DNA from: Mucilaginibacter sp.
Lineage (GTDB): Bacteria > Bacteroidota > Bacteroidia > Sphingobacteriales > Sphingobacteriaceae
NCBI RefSeq assembly: GCF_028288225.1
Contig: NZ_JAQBOC010000012.1
Coordinates: 1-34,905 of the forward strand
Reading direction: 5' to 3'
DNA: 34,905 bases
The notes under the pieces are model-generated. The model saw only the letters and a program-made list of their open reading frames with translations. It did not search any database and was not told where the DNA came from. Below, piece after piece: positions 1 to 7,177 of this stretch; the first letter of the stretch is position 1; each line of letters starts with the position of its first letter. Position numbers and translations under genes: made by a program.

Positions 1-36
1 AACCAAGCCGTCCCCAAATGATCATCTCAAAAATAC

Positions 37-86
37 ATCGCTAATAAAAAAGCGATCAAGTAAAAATCCGTCTTACTTGATCGCTT
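37..86. terminator. strong hairpin with overlapping alternative hairpin
   Basis: A perfect 14-bp inverted repeat pairs 50-63 with 73-86 around a 9-base loop. It lies downstream, on the minus strand, of the nucleoside hydrolase and the decayed ORF at 108-265, so it may terminate that transcript. A shorter 6-bp hairpin (37-42 with 51-56) shares bases 50-56 with the large stem, so the two cannot form together. No clear U-tract follows on the minus strand. The terminator role is inferred from position. Confidence 0.5.
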
Positions 87-107
87 AGTTGCTCCCCGAT
101 TAAAGTG

Positions 108-265
108 TCACTTTTTCAGTGCCCTCTTGTTATGACTTTGGGCTTTTTGTTTGGCTTGCAGGAAATAGTTTTCCGATTCACAGGTGCACTTCCGCCCTGC
201 CAATTTCAGCTTCCATCCTATCAATTTTCCCTGCTAAGCGCTTCAATCTTTGCAATTCTGTTCAT
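108..265 (-). pseudogene. possible small coiled-coil ORF broken by two frameshifts
   Basis: An ATG at 265 lies two bases after the stop codon of the nucleoside hydrolase. Its frame reads MNRIAKIEAL and soon hits a stop. Moving one frame near 238-242 continues as AGKIDRMEAEIGRAEVHL, and a second shift near 178-182 continues as ESENYFLQAKQKAQSHNKRA and then LKK before TGA at 108-110. The joined product of about 51 residues is polar and has heptad-like spacing, which suggests a coiled coil. That three frames give one coherent composition is the only evidence for coding. I do not recognise a family. Either the gene has decayed, or the sequence holds two single-base errors, or the region is non-coding. 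The opposite-strand ORF here is probably its shadow. Confidence 0.33.
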
Positions 266-267
266 GG

Positions 268-1296
268 TTAATTGGTTCTTCCGGATCTGGCCTGTTGACC
301 TTTTGTTGATGATCTTACAGGCTGATGCATTATTAGTTTATTGATCAGATCCTCTACTATTTTGTAATCGGTCTTTTCAACAAGATAGGCCTGCCCTGTC
401 CCATTATCATCCCAGGTATTGCTGCCATCTGCGGCAACTACGATCTTTCCTTTGTGCAGATCATATAACGGATTATAGCCCCTTATCGCTACCAATACAG
501 CAGTTTCATCCCAACTGCATCGCCCTAAGGAATCTTCTGCGGCTTTTGGGATTGAGATGCGGAATGCATCTTTTACCGGGGAGTTTTGAATTGCCTTGTT
601 ATGGATCAGGGGTAGGCCTGCTTTAATTCTTACGCCTATTTCAAACCCGCTGAATATTATAGGCGGATCCCAGTTTTCATATACATTTTTTGATGCCGGT
701 GCGTCCTTCATCACATTAAATTCAGACCCTGCCGGAAATTTACCAGCCATGCATACTAATAGTTTCACTTTTTTTTTAATAAGAGCCTTGCCGGTAAGTG
801 ATGAATATTCATCGGCCCCGGTGTTTAACAAATTGGAAAGGTTAGTTAAAAAACCTACTGTAACAATGGTTACGCTATGGTCGGGCTGTGATGCTAAGAT
901 CTTGCGGTAAAGCTTTACAGCATCGTATGCTTCGGCGTTTGTTTTAATTTTATGTGGATATTTAACCAGTAGTGTATCTGTCCAATGCTGCCAGTCGCGA
1001 AGGTTTAAGGCAGTTCCTTTCGGTATACCTACAGGGATCCCGAGTCTGTTAAAATAGGTATTAAACACATTTAAAACGCCGGCAACACCTTCATAATTGG
1101 TACTGGCCATAGTTGCCAGTATTTTGGCTTCACCTTTATCAGCCAGGGTGTGTAAAATGGCTATCGCACCAACATCGTCGTAATCGGGGCCCATATCACT
1201 ATCAAAAATAATATTGACCCGGTTAACCGGACTCCTGGAAAAAGCACCTATCGCGCAGCAAATAACGAAAATGAAAATTATGCTTTTATAGCTCAT
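268..1296 (-). CDS. secreted nucleoside hydrolase (IUNH family)
   Basis: This 342-residue protein belongs to the inosine-uridine preferring nucleoside hydrolase family, which cleaves the N-glycosidic bond of ribonucleosides. The N-terminus (residues 1-20) is a hydrophobic signal peptide, so the mature enzyme is probably periplasmic. The calcium-binding aspartate cluster is visible at residues 32-41 (FDSDMGPDYDD), a variant of the usual DxDPGxDD with extra residues, as in many Bacteroidota and planctomycete members. A second conserved region, CSWDETAVLVA, near residue 265 corresponds to the C-terminal active-site aspartate. It is transcribed alone from ATG 1296, and a TTGATTGGGTTGATTAAG-type repeat sits just upstream. 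The substrate (nucleoside, or perhaps a modified one) cannot be told. The family call is firm. Confidence 0.9.
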   Translation of the reverse strand: MSYKSIIFIFVICCAIGAFSRSPVNRVNIIFDSDMGPDYDDVGAIAILHTLADKGEAKILATMASTNYEGVAGVLNVFNTYFNRLGIPVGIPKGTALNLRDWQHWTDTLLVKYPHKIKTNAEAYDAVKLYRKILASQPDHSVTIVTVGFLTNLSNLLNTGADEYSSLTGKALIKKKVKLLVCMAGKFPAGSEFNVMKDAPASKNVYENWDPPIIFSGFEIGVRIKAGLPLIHNKAIQNSPVKDAFRISIPKAAEDSLGRCSWDETAVLVAIRGYNPLYDLHKGKIVVAADGSNTWDDNGTGQAYLVEKTDYKIVEDLINKLIMHQPVRSSTKGQQARSGRTN

Positions 1297-1301
1297 GTTT
1301 T

Positions 1302-1343
1302 AGTTGATTGGGTTGATTAAGTTAGATTGAGTTGATTAGGTTT
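1302..1343. repeat. TTGATTGGGTTGATTAAG-family repeat, copy 1
   Basis: This 42-base stretch is nearly identical to the segment at 21557-21598 and to the reverse complement of 21664-21696, with a shorter version at 23791-23811. It lies within a few bases of the start codon of the minus-strand nucleoside hydrolase. It is built from short GTTGATT-like units. It is non-coding and of unknown function. Confidence 0.7.
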
Positions 1344-1452
1344 GTATTTCCAGCTCTAAACCATCATAAAAATAGGCATTTACTTTTACTCATGTAACAT
1401 TTTCAGCAATTCCGTATCTTAAACAAAATCATAAACCATAGCATCCTTTTAT

Positions 1453-2361
1453 ATGTTAAGCATCCGCAACATTGTTAAGCAATACGCCGGTCACCGGGCG
1501 TTGAGTGATGTAAGCCTTGAAGTTAAAAGCGGGCAGATCTTTGGCCTTTTAGGGCCAAACGGCGCCGGCAAAACTTCGTTGATTCGTATCATTAATCAGA
1601 TTACCGCGCCAGACAACGGCGAAGTTTATTTTAATGGCGAGAAACTCAATCAATCGCATATCGACCGGATCGGTTACCTACCGGAAGAACGCGGCCTCTA
1701 CAAAAAAATGGAGATCGGCGAGCAGATGATCTACCTGGCCCGGTTAAAAGGTCTAAGTAGAGATGAGGCACGTAATAGATTAAAAATATGGTTCGAAAAA
1801 CTGGGCATGGAAACCTGGTGGAAAATGAAAATAGAAGAACTTTCAAAAGGGATGCAACAAAAGGCACAGTTTGTGGCTACTGTATTGCACGAGCCCGATC
1901 TGATCATTTTAGATGAACCCTTCAGCGGTTTCGACCCGGTAAATGCCGAAGTAATTAAGGATGAGATCCTGGAGCTTAACCGTAAAGGAGCCACCATTTT
2001 ATTTTCAACCCACCGGATGGAATCAGTTGAGGAGTTGTGCGATTCAATCGCGCTGATCCATAAATCGCATAAAATATTGGATGGAACAGTAAAAAACATC
2101 CGCAACTCCTACCGTAATGCAACCTATCTGGTTGAATACAATGGCGGCCAATTAGCATTTGACGGCACACAGCCTTTTGATGTGATTGAAGAGAAAACAG
2201 GGAGCGACAATGACCATACCATTAAAATAAAGCTTAATGGCACCAATAATTCAAACGATGTTCTGCAATATCTTATCCCTAAAACACGCATCAACATGCT
2301 GCAGGAAGTAGTACCGAGCATGAACGAAATTTTTATTGAACAAGTAAATTTAATCCGCTAA
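1453..2361 (+). CDS. ABC transporter ATP-binding protein (NatA-like)
   Basis: This 302-residue ATPase has Walker A GPNGAGKTS near residue 36, the signature LSKGMQQKAQ near residue 136, Walker B LIILDEPFSG near residue 155 and the switch histidine in STHRMES. After the nucleotide-binding domain come about 80 residues resembling the DUF4162 tail of NatA-type ATPases. The permease gene starts 3 bases after its stop, so the two form an exporter operon. NatA/NatB systems in Bacillus export sodium, but homologues carry other substrates, so the substrate is unknown. It was considered as the missing ccmA of the heme maturation set and rejected because it is paired with its own permease and has the C-terminal extension. 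Confidence 0.93.
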   Translation: MLSIRNIVKQYAGHRALSDVSLEVKSGQIFGLLGPNGAGKTSLIRIINQITAPDNGEVYFNGEKLNQSHIDRIGYLPEERGLYKKMEIGEQMIYLARLKGLSRDEARNRLKIWFEKLGMETWWKMKIEELSKGMQQKAQFVATVLHEPDLIILDEPFSGFDPVNAEVIKDEILELNRKGATILFSTHRMESVEELCDSIALIHKSHKILDGTVKNIRNSYRNATYLVEYNGGQLAFDGTQPFDVIEEKTGSDNDHTIKIKLNGTNNSNDVLQYLIPKTRINMLQEVVPSMNEIFIEQVNLIR

Positions 2362-2364
2362 ACC

Positions 2365-3615
2365 ATGAACAAAGTTTTACTCATAATACAACGCGAATAC
2401 TTTACCCGGGTAAGGAAAAAATCATTTATCATCATGATATTCGTGGTTCCTCTTTTAATTTTAGCAATGGGCGGCGTAATAGCTTTAGTTGCTAAAAACA
2501 GTAATGAATTAAGCGATAAACAGGTTGTTAAAGTGATTGACGAAAGCGGTCTGTTTGCCGGAAAATTCAAGGATCAGAAAAACCTGAAATTTGAAACCAC
2601 AAAACAATCATTAGCCGACCTGAAGGCTGACCTGAAAAAAGATGAGAATCTTTCTGCGCTTCAAGTCCCCGCCGACTATACTAAAAAAGATGCGATAAAC
2701 ATCTTCTCAAAAAAGAAACCGGGCATCACACTTACTGAAAAAATAGAAGGCCAGATGAATGATATTGCCTTAAACAACGGCATGCTCAAAAATCATATCG
2801 ATACCGCTTTATTACATTCTATAAAAAGCAACTTATCACTAAATACCGTAGAAATAACCGAAACCGGGGACAACAAAACTAGCCTGGGGGCAAATATTGC
2901 GGTGGGTATAGCCTGTGCTATTTTAATCTATTTAGCGCTGTTTATTTATGGCGCCCAGGTTATGCGCGGGGTTATTGAAGAAAAAACCAGCAGGATAATT
3001 GAGGTGATCATTTCATCGGTTAAGCCATTTCAATTAATGCTTGGCAAGATAATTGGCGTAGGCTTGGTGGGGTTAACGCAGTTTAGCGCCTGGATCATCT
3101 TATCAATTATATCAACCAAAATTTTAGGGCATTCGTTATCATCCTCACCAGGCGGTATAATGAGTTCCCTGGCTGTTTTGCAAACTATTCCTTTTGGCAA
3201 AGTTTTAGGCTGTTTTGTATTTTATTTTCTTGCGGGTTACCTGCTTTACAGCGCTTTGTTTGCGGCAGTAGGTTCGGCAGTTGATAGTGAAACTGAAACA
3301 CAGCAGTTTATGTTTCCTATTACCATGCCCTTGTTATTTACATATTTGTTGTCTGTAAGTATTTTATTCCGGGCCCCGGATAGTCCATTGGCTGTGTGGC
3401 TTTCTATAATCCCTTTTACCTCGCCGGTAGCTATGATGCTGCGTATGCCATTTGGCGTTCCTGATTGGCAGCTATACCTATCGATGGCATTATTAATAAT
3501 TGGCTTTTTGTTTACCACTTATGTAGCGGCACGTATTTACCGCGTTGGTATTTTAATGTACGGCAAAAAGGCAAGTTATAAGGAACTGGTAAAATGGTTT
3601 TTTTATAAAGAGTAG
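2365..3615 (+). CDS. ABC transporter permease (NatB-like, ABC-2 type)
   Basis: This 416-residue membrane protein has one helix near residues 21-43, a soluble extracytoplasmic region of about 130 residues, and a block of six hydrophobic segments from about 172 to 400. That is the layout of ABC2_membrane_3/NatB permeases. The cytoplasmic motif VIEEKTSRIIEVIISSVKP near residue 208 is the typical coupling segment of this family. It is co-transcribed with the ATPase directly upstream, and a hairpin terminator follows at 3640-3671. The transported substrate is not evident. Confidence 0.92.
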   Translation: MNKVLLIIQREYFTRVRKKSFIIMIFVVPLLILAMGGVIALVAKNSNELSDKQVVKVIDESGLFAGKFKDQKNLKFETTKQSLADLKADLKKDENLSALQVPADYTKKDAINIFSKKKPGITLTEKIEGQMNDIALNNGMLKNHIDTALLHSIKSNLSLNTVEITETGDNKTSLGANIAVGIACAILIYLALFIYGAQVMRGVIEEKTSRIIEVIISSVKPFQLMLGKIIGVGLVGLTQFSAWIILSIISTKILGHSLSSSPGGIMSSLAVLQTIPFGKVLGCFVFYFLAGYLLYSALFAAVGSAVDSETETQQFMFPITMPLLFTYLLSVSILFRAPDSPLAVWLSIIPFTSPVAMMLRMPFGVPDWQLYLSMALLIIGFLFTTYVAARIYRVGILMYGKKASYKELVKWFFYKE

Positions 3616-3639
3616 CTTAATCCAATAAAAAGAAATATT

Positions 3640-3671
3640 AATCCTTTAAATTTTAAACAATTTAAGGGATT
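3640..3671 (+). terminator. hairpin terminator after the ABC exporter
   Basis: A 13-bp stem pairs 3640-3652 with 3659-3671, with a single G-T wobble and a 6-base loop, followed by an A/T-rich run. It lies 24 bases after the permease stop and 15 bases before the next start codon. Confidence 0.7.
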
Positions 3672-3686
3672 ATTTATTTTAGATGC

Positions 3687-4616
3687 ATGAATAAACCCGT
3701 GGCAGTAATGGACCTTGGCACTAATACCTTTCACCTGTTGATAGTTGAAGGTAATGGTGCCGGATATAGTGAAATAGTTCATGAACAGGATGCCGTTAAG
3801 CTAGGCGAGGGTGGCATAAACAAAGGCTTTATACACCCTGCCGCATTTGTACGTGGCATTAAAAGCATGCAGCGATATCACCAGCTTATTTTAGAGAATA
3901 ATGTTCAGCAGGTTAGGGCCATTGCAACATCAGCATTGCGAAATGCTGCAAACGGACAGGATTTTATTGACCAGGTTAAAGCACAAACAAGTATAGTTAT
4001 TGAAATTATTGATGGGGATGCCGAAGCAGCATATATTTATAAAGGTGTAAAGGCATCCGGAAGCTTGTCCGGGCATAACAGCCTGGTAGTGGATATAGGC
4101 GGCGGAAGTGTTGAGTTTATTATTTGCGATAACAAGCAGGTAAAATGGAAACAAAGCTTTGAGATTGGCGCAGCCCGCCTTATGGATAACTTCCACCGCA
4201 CCGACCCAATCCCTCCCGAATCAATTACTGCATTAAACCTTTACCTGCAGGATAGCCTGACGGATCTTTTTGTTGCTGCATCAACTTATAAAATTGAAAA
4301 TATCATTGGCTCATCAGGTGTATTTGAAAGTTATGCCGGGCTTATTGAAGCAAGCAAAGGACATTCATTCGATCTAAAAAAAACAAAACATTATGATTTT
4401 GAAAAGGATGAACTTTTAGCTGCGATCGAAAGCCTCATTCTTTCATCGCATCAGCAGCGTGTAGGCAATAAAGGCATTATCCCGGTTAGGGTTGATATGA
4501 TTGTAACCGCCTCCATACTAACCCGGTTTATTATAGATAAATTGGGGATTGATAACGTAGTGATGTCAACAAATTCATTAAAGGAAGGGGTTTTGGCGGA
4601 GATGATGGGAGATTAG
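3687..4616 (+). CDS. ppx: Ppx/GppA family phosphatase (exopolyphosphatase-like)
   Basis: This 309-residue protein has the ASKHA-fold signatures of Ppx/GppA enzymes: MDLGTNTFHLLI (residues 8-19, phosphate 1), the ATSALRNA segment near 80, a DAEAAYI segment holding the putative catalytic glutamate E113, and VVDIGGGSVEFI near 135. Family members release phosphate from polyphosphate or hydrolyse pppGpp. At about 300 residues it has only the two-lobed core and lacks the HD-like C-terminal part of E. coli Ppx, as is common in Bacteroidota. Its stop overlaps the convergent gene at 4613 by 4 bases. TATTTTAG, one base off a -7 box, lies just upstream of the ATG. Polyphosphate versus pppGpp specificity cannot be decided. 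Confidence 0.92.
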   Translation: MNKPVAVMDLGTNTFHLLIVEGNGAGYSEIVHEQDAVKLGEGGINKGFIHPAAFVRGIKSMQRYHQLILENNVQQVRAIATSALRNAANGQDFIDQVKAQTSIVIEIIDGDAEAAYIYKGVKASGSLSGHNSLVVDIGGGSVEFIICDNKQVKWKQSFEIGAARLMDNFHRTDPIPPESITALNLYLQDSLTDLFVAASTYKIENIIGSSGVFESYAGLIEASKGHSFDLKKTKHYDFEKDELLAAIESLILSSHQQRVGNKGIIPVRVDMIVTASILTRFIIDKLGIDNVVMSTNSLKEGVLAEMMGD

Positions 4617-4921
4617 CCTACTGACCCTCCTATCAATACACAGGTTGAAAACCCAATTGCTAAAACCAGCACGGCACTCAATAGCCACATCCAGCTTCTT
4701 TTACCCAATGCCATCCCTAAACAATATATAACATGGACAAGCAGTATGAATGCGTCTAAAATAAAGCTTGCATCCCTCGTTGTTAGCTTGAGTAACAAAG
4801 TGTAAAAGACCAGCACTAGCAAGTTAATGCCAACAATTGTAATTCCCCCAATTGGCTTCGTTCCTTTAATAAATGGATTCTTTTCTTCTTTTGGCGTGTT
4901 TTCTCCGGATTCTTCCATCAT
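4613..4921 (-). CDS. small three-helix membrane protein of the rSAM/Lgt-like operon
   Basis: This 102-residue protein has a charged cytoplasmic-type N-terminus (residues 1-24, rich in E and K) and three hydrophobic segments near 27-46, 53-71 and 78-98. It has no recognised domain. Its ATG overlaps the TGA of the radical SAM gene in the ATGA arrangement, a sign of translational coupling, so it is probably a working part of that operon, such as a membrane anchor or partner. Its 3' end overlaps the convergent phosphatase gene by 4 bases. Function unknown. Confidence 0.8.
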   Translation of the reverse strand: MMEESGENTPKEEKNPFIKGTKPIGGITIVGINLLVLVFYTLLLKLTTRDASFILDAFILLVHVIYCLGMALGKRSWMWLLSAVLVLAIGFSTCVLIGGSVG

Positions 4922-6315
4922 ACTATAATTTCGTTTCGTAATTGGTTTAAGTACTCAATTTTATCATCCCGGTAAAAAATATTCATGGTTTCAAACGGGA
5001 TGATCTGCAGGTCCTTATTCACAATATGTACGCATGATTTTTTTATTGCTCTTACATCAAAATTTTGCGCGTCAATAAACTGCATAATTATCACCCTGAA
5101 AAGATTATCGTAGCTTAAATTGGGTGCATCAATATCAGGCAAGCAGCACATAATCGATTTTAAGTGTTCCCCGGCTTTATCAACTGAATTACCGGTGCTG
5201 AACATGTTAAGCAGGTGCATTTTCAACTTTTCATCCTGCTCATAAACAATAGTGTTTTTTGAATTGTCGAGCAGGTCATCCGGATTTATCATCCGGGTAA
5301 GGGGGAAAACCTGGCCACCCAGTTTTAAAGCGTAACCCATTACCAAAGCATCCGGATTACATGGAACAGGGATCAGATCATTCTTGTTAAAAATATTTGT
5401 TTGCTCCAATATAGCCGAACGCACTTCTGTTAAAGTATAACGGTCTGTTGACGGATTAAAATTATCCAGCCTCCCGGCCTGTTGTGTTGGTTGGAAAGTT
5501 ACCCCTCTTACGCATGGCTGTAGCAGGGCATATTCAATAATTTTACCAATCTCATCGGTATTTAGCCCCTTTTGTAAAGTGACAACAAGCGTGGTTGAAA
5601 GGTTATATTTATTAAGGTTTTCCAAAGCCTTACGCCGCACCTCTCTTAAATCCTCGCCACGTAATTGCTCTAAGGCTTCCTTTTTAAAAGAATCAAATTG
5701 CAAGTAAATTTCAAAATCGGGCGTATAGGTAGCAAGTCGCTGCACAAAAGCTTCGTCTTTGGCTATCCTTATGCCATTCGTGTTAAGCACCAGGTGCTTA
5801 ATAGGCTTTGTTTTGGCAATATCAAGGATCTCAAAAAATTGGGGGTGAACAGTGGGTTCTCCCCCGCTAATTTGTACCACATCCGGCTGACCCTCATTCT
5901 CAACTATTACATCCAGCATCTGCTCTATCTCAACCAGTGTACGGTGCCGGCCATACGTTGGCGATGACATGGCATAACAGGTTGGACAGCTTAAATTACA
6001 CCTATCGGTAACCTCAACAACAGTGAGGCATGAGTGCTGCTCATGATCCTGGCATAAACCACAATCATATGGGCAGCCAAAATGTGTTTTAGAATTAAAC
6101 TTAAGCGGCATTTCACTGCGCTTTGCATAATTGCGGCAGTTTTTATAATATTCAATATCGGTAGCTATTAAAACCTTTTCAAAACCGTGATGCCTGCAGT
6201 TTTTTAGCATGTAAACTTTATCGTCCTCAAAAACTATCTTGGCATCAACCCTTCTTAAGCAGGTTGAACAGATACTCAACGTAAAATCATAATAAATATA
6301 CGGGCGCTCAGGCAT
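4918..6315 (-). CDS. cysteine-rich radical SAM enzyme, Tes/MJ0619-like
   Basis: This 465-residue enzyme has the radical SAM motif CNLSCPTC (C106, C110, C113) and the GGEP motif near residue 151. Before the barrel lies a cysteine-rich region: C16 and C19, C40, C60, then HFGCPYDCGLC with C81, C85 and C88, and C96. Further cysteines occur near the C-terminus, including an MCC pair. This pattern of N-terminal metal-binding cysteines plus a GCPxDCGLC block matches the family of archaeal MJ0619/Tes, which couples lipid tails to form tetraether lipids and was earlier proposed to methylate a pterin. Its gene overlaps an Lgt-like membrane protein by 8 bases and a small membrane protein by 4. A role in C-C bond formation or methylation on a membrane lipid is inference; the radical SAM call is firm. 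Confidence 0.9.
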   Translation of the reverse strand: MPERPYIYYDFTLSICSTCLRRVDAKIVFEDDKVYMLKNCRHHGFEKVLIATDIEYYKNCRNYAKRSEMPLKFNSKTHFGCPYDCGLCQDHEQHSCLTVVEVTDRCNLSCPTCYAMSSPTYGRHRTLVEIEQMLDVIVENEGQPDVVQISGGEPTVHPQFFEILDIAKTKPIKHLVLNTNGIRIAKDEAFVQRLATYTPDFEIYLQFDSFKKEALEQLRGEDLREVRRKALENLNKYNLSTTLVVTLQKGLNTDEIGKIIEYALLQPCVRGVTFQPTQQAGRLDNFNPSTDRYTLTEVRSAILEQTNIFNKNDLIPVPCNPDALVMGYALKLGGQVFPLTRMINPDDLLDNSKNTIVYEQDEKLKMHLLNMFSTGNSVDKAGEHLKSIMCCLPDIDAPNLSYDNLFRVIIMQFIDAQNFDVRAIKKSCVHIVNKDLQIIPFETMNIFYRDDKIEYLNQLRNEIIV

Positions 6316-7057
6316 AGGATTTTATCAGTTTTGAAGGATAAACAAATACTTTATAATAATACAACATCCCGGCAATACAAACCAATTGAATTGCAGATAA
6401 ACCAAAACTAAAAAAGTAATCGGGCTTGATAAACTCAATCGCAAAACGGAATATAAGGTATGAGGAAAGAAAAATTTTAAACTTAGCGCCATCAGCAAAC
6501 CTGCGATTTCTTTCTGCTGTTTTTAATAGGAGCCATAGTATTATCCAAAATATAATCTCGTACAAATTAGTAGGATGACGGCGAATCCCATCGCCAAAAT
6601 CAATGGCCCAGGGTAATTTTGACGCCACGCCGTAAGTACCATCTTCCAGTCCGGCTAAAAAACAACCTATGCGGCCAATAATCATCGCTAATATCAATGG
6701 ATAAACCATCAGATCTCCTGATGATACAGTTACACCAATTTTCTTTTTGGTAAGCTCCACTCCTATTAATCCGCCCAGCATCCCGCCAACAATAGTTTTA
6801 TTACCCATTAAATAGGTAAGGTTAAAATGCGGCAATAACGTGGGGTTTTCAAATATGCCAACCAGGTGTGAGCCCAACAATGCACCGATGGCAGCACCGA
6901 TAAATATGATCAGCCTGTTCTCTGAACTGATCTGGTCTTTATTATGCTTTCTTAAATAAGTATAGTACCTGTAACCAACAAAATATGCCAGCGTTTCACA
7001 AATAAAATGAACAGGCAAAAATGATTTGCCCAAAGGAATATTGACGGGGAAGTGCAC
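6308..7057 (-). CDS. Lgt-like polytopic membrane protein lacking the conserved His
   Basis: This 249-residue protein has about seven hydrophobic segments and aligns by eye with prolipoprotein diacylglyceryl transferase (Lgt). GRIGCFLAGLEDG (residues 128-140) matches the Lgt signature and keeps the arginine at 129. RHPTNLYE (160-167) and FRFAIEF (203-209) match conserved blocks and keep the R and E of the last one. Differences from true Lgt are that the SFHGGLIG motif reads GMLGGLIG, so E. coli His103 is Leu94 here, and the signature Asn146 is Cys132. It may use phosphatidylglycerol or another glycerolipid but need not modify lipoproteins. It is the first gene of the operon with the radical SAM enzyme, with a GTG start at 7057 and a near-match -7 box (TATATTTC, 7073-7080). 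Confidence 0.85.
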   Translation of the reverse strand: MHFPVNIPLGKSFLPVHFICETLAYFVGYRYYTYLRKHNKDQISSENRLIIFIGAAIGALLGSHLVGIFENPTLLPHFNLTYLMGNKTIVGGMLGGLIGVELTKKKIGVTVSSGDLMVYPLILAMIIGRIGCFLAGLEDGTYGVASKLPWAIDFGDGIRRHPTNLYEIIFWIILWLLLKTAERNRRFADGAKFKIFLSSYLIFRFAIEFIKPDYFFSFGLSAIQLVCIAGMLYYYKVFVYPSKLIKSYA

Positions 7058-7177
7058 CGATTCTTTTTTTTAGAAATATAGCGAGCTTTTATTACAGTTA
7101 AAACCTTTATCATTTTAAAAGCAAAATAATATTTCTCCGCATCATTTGTATATTGCAGCATATAACTGACCCATCTC

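Noticed and set aside
105..344. Plus-strand ORF of 79 residues, hydrophobic
   Set aside because: Starts at GTG, overlaps the end of the nucleoside hydrolase on the other strand, and its composition is that of a reverse-strand shadow of the coiled-coil-like region.
1302..1343. Short tandem repeats as a CRISPR array
   Set aside because: The units are 7-10 bases with no regular spacers and occur as dispersed single elements.
1453..2361. ABC ATPase as the missing CcmA
   Set aside because: It is 3 bases from its own NatB-type permease and carries a C-terminal extension of the NatA type; it is 20 kb from ccmB.
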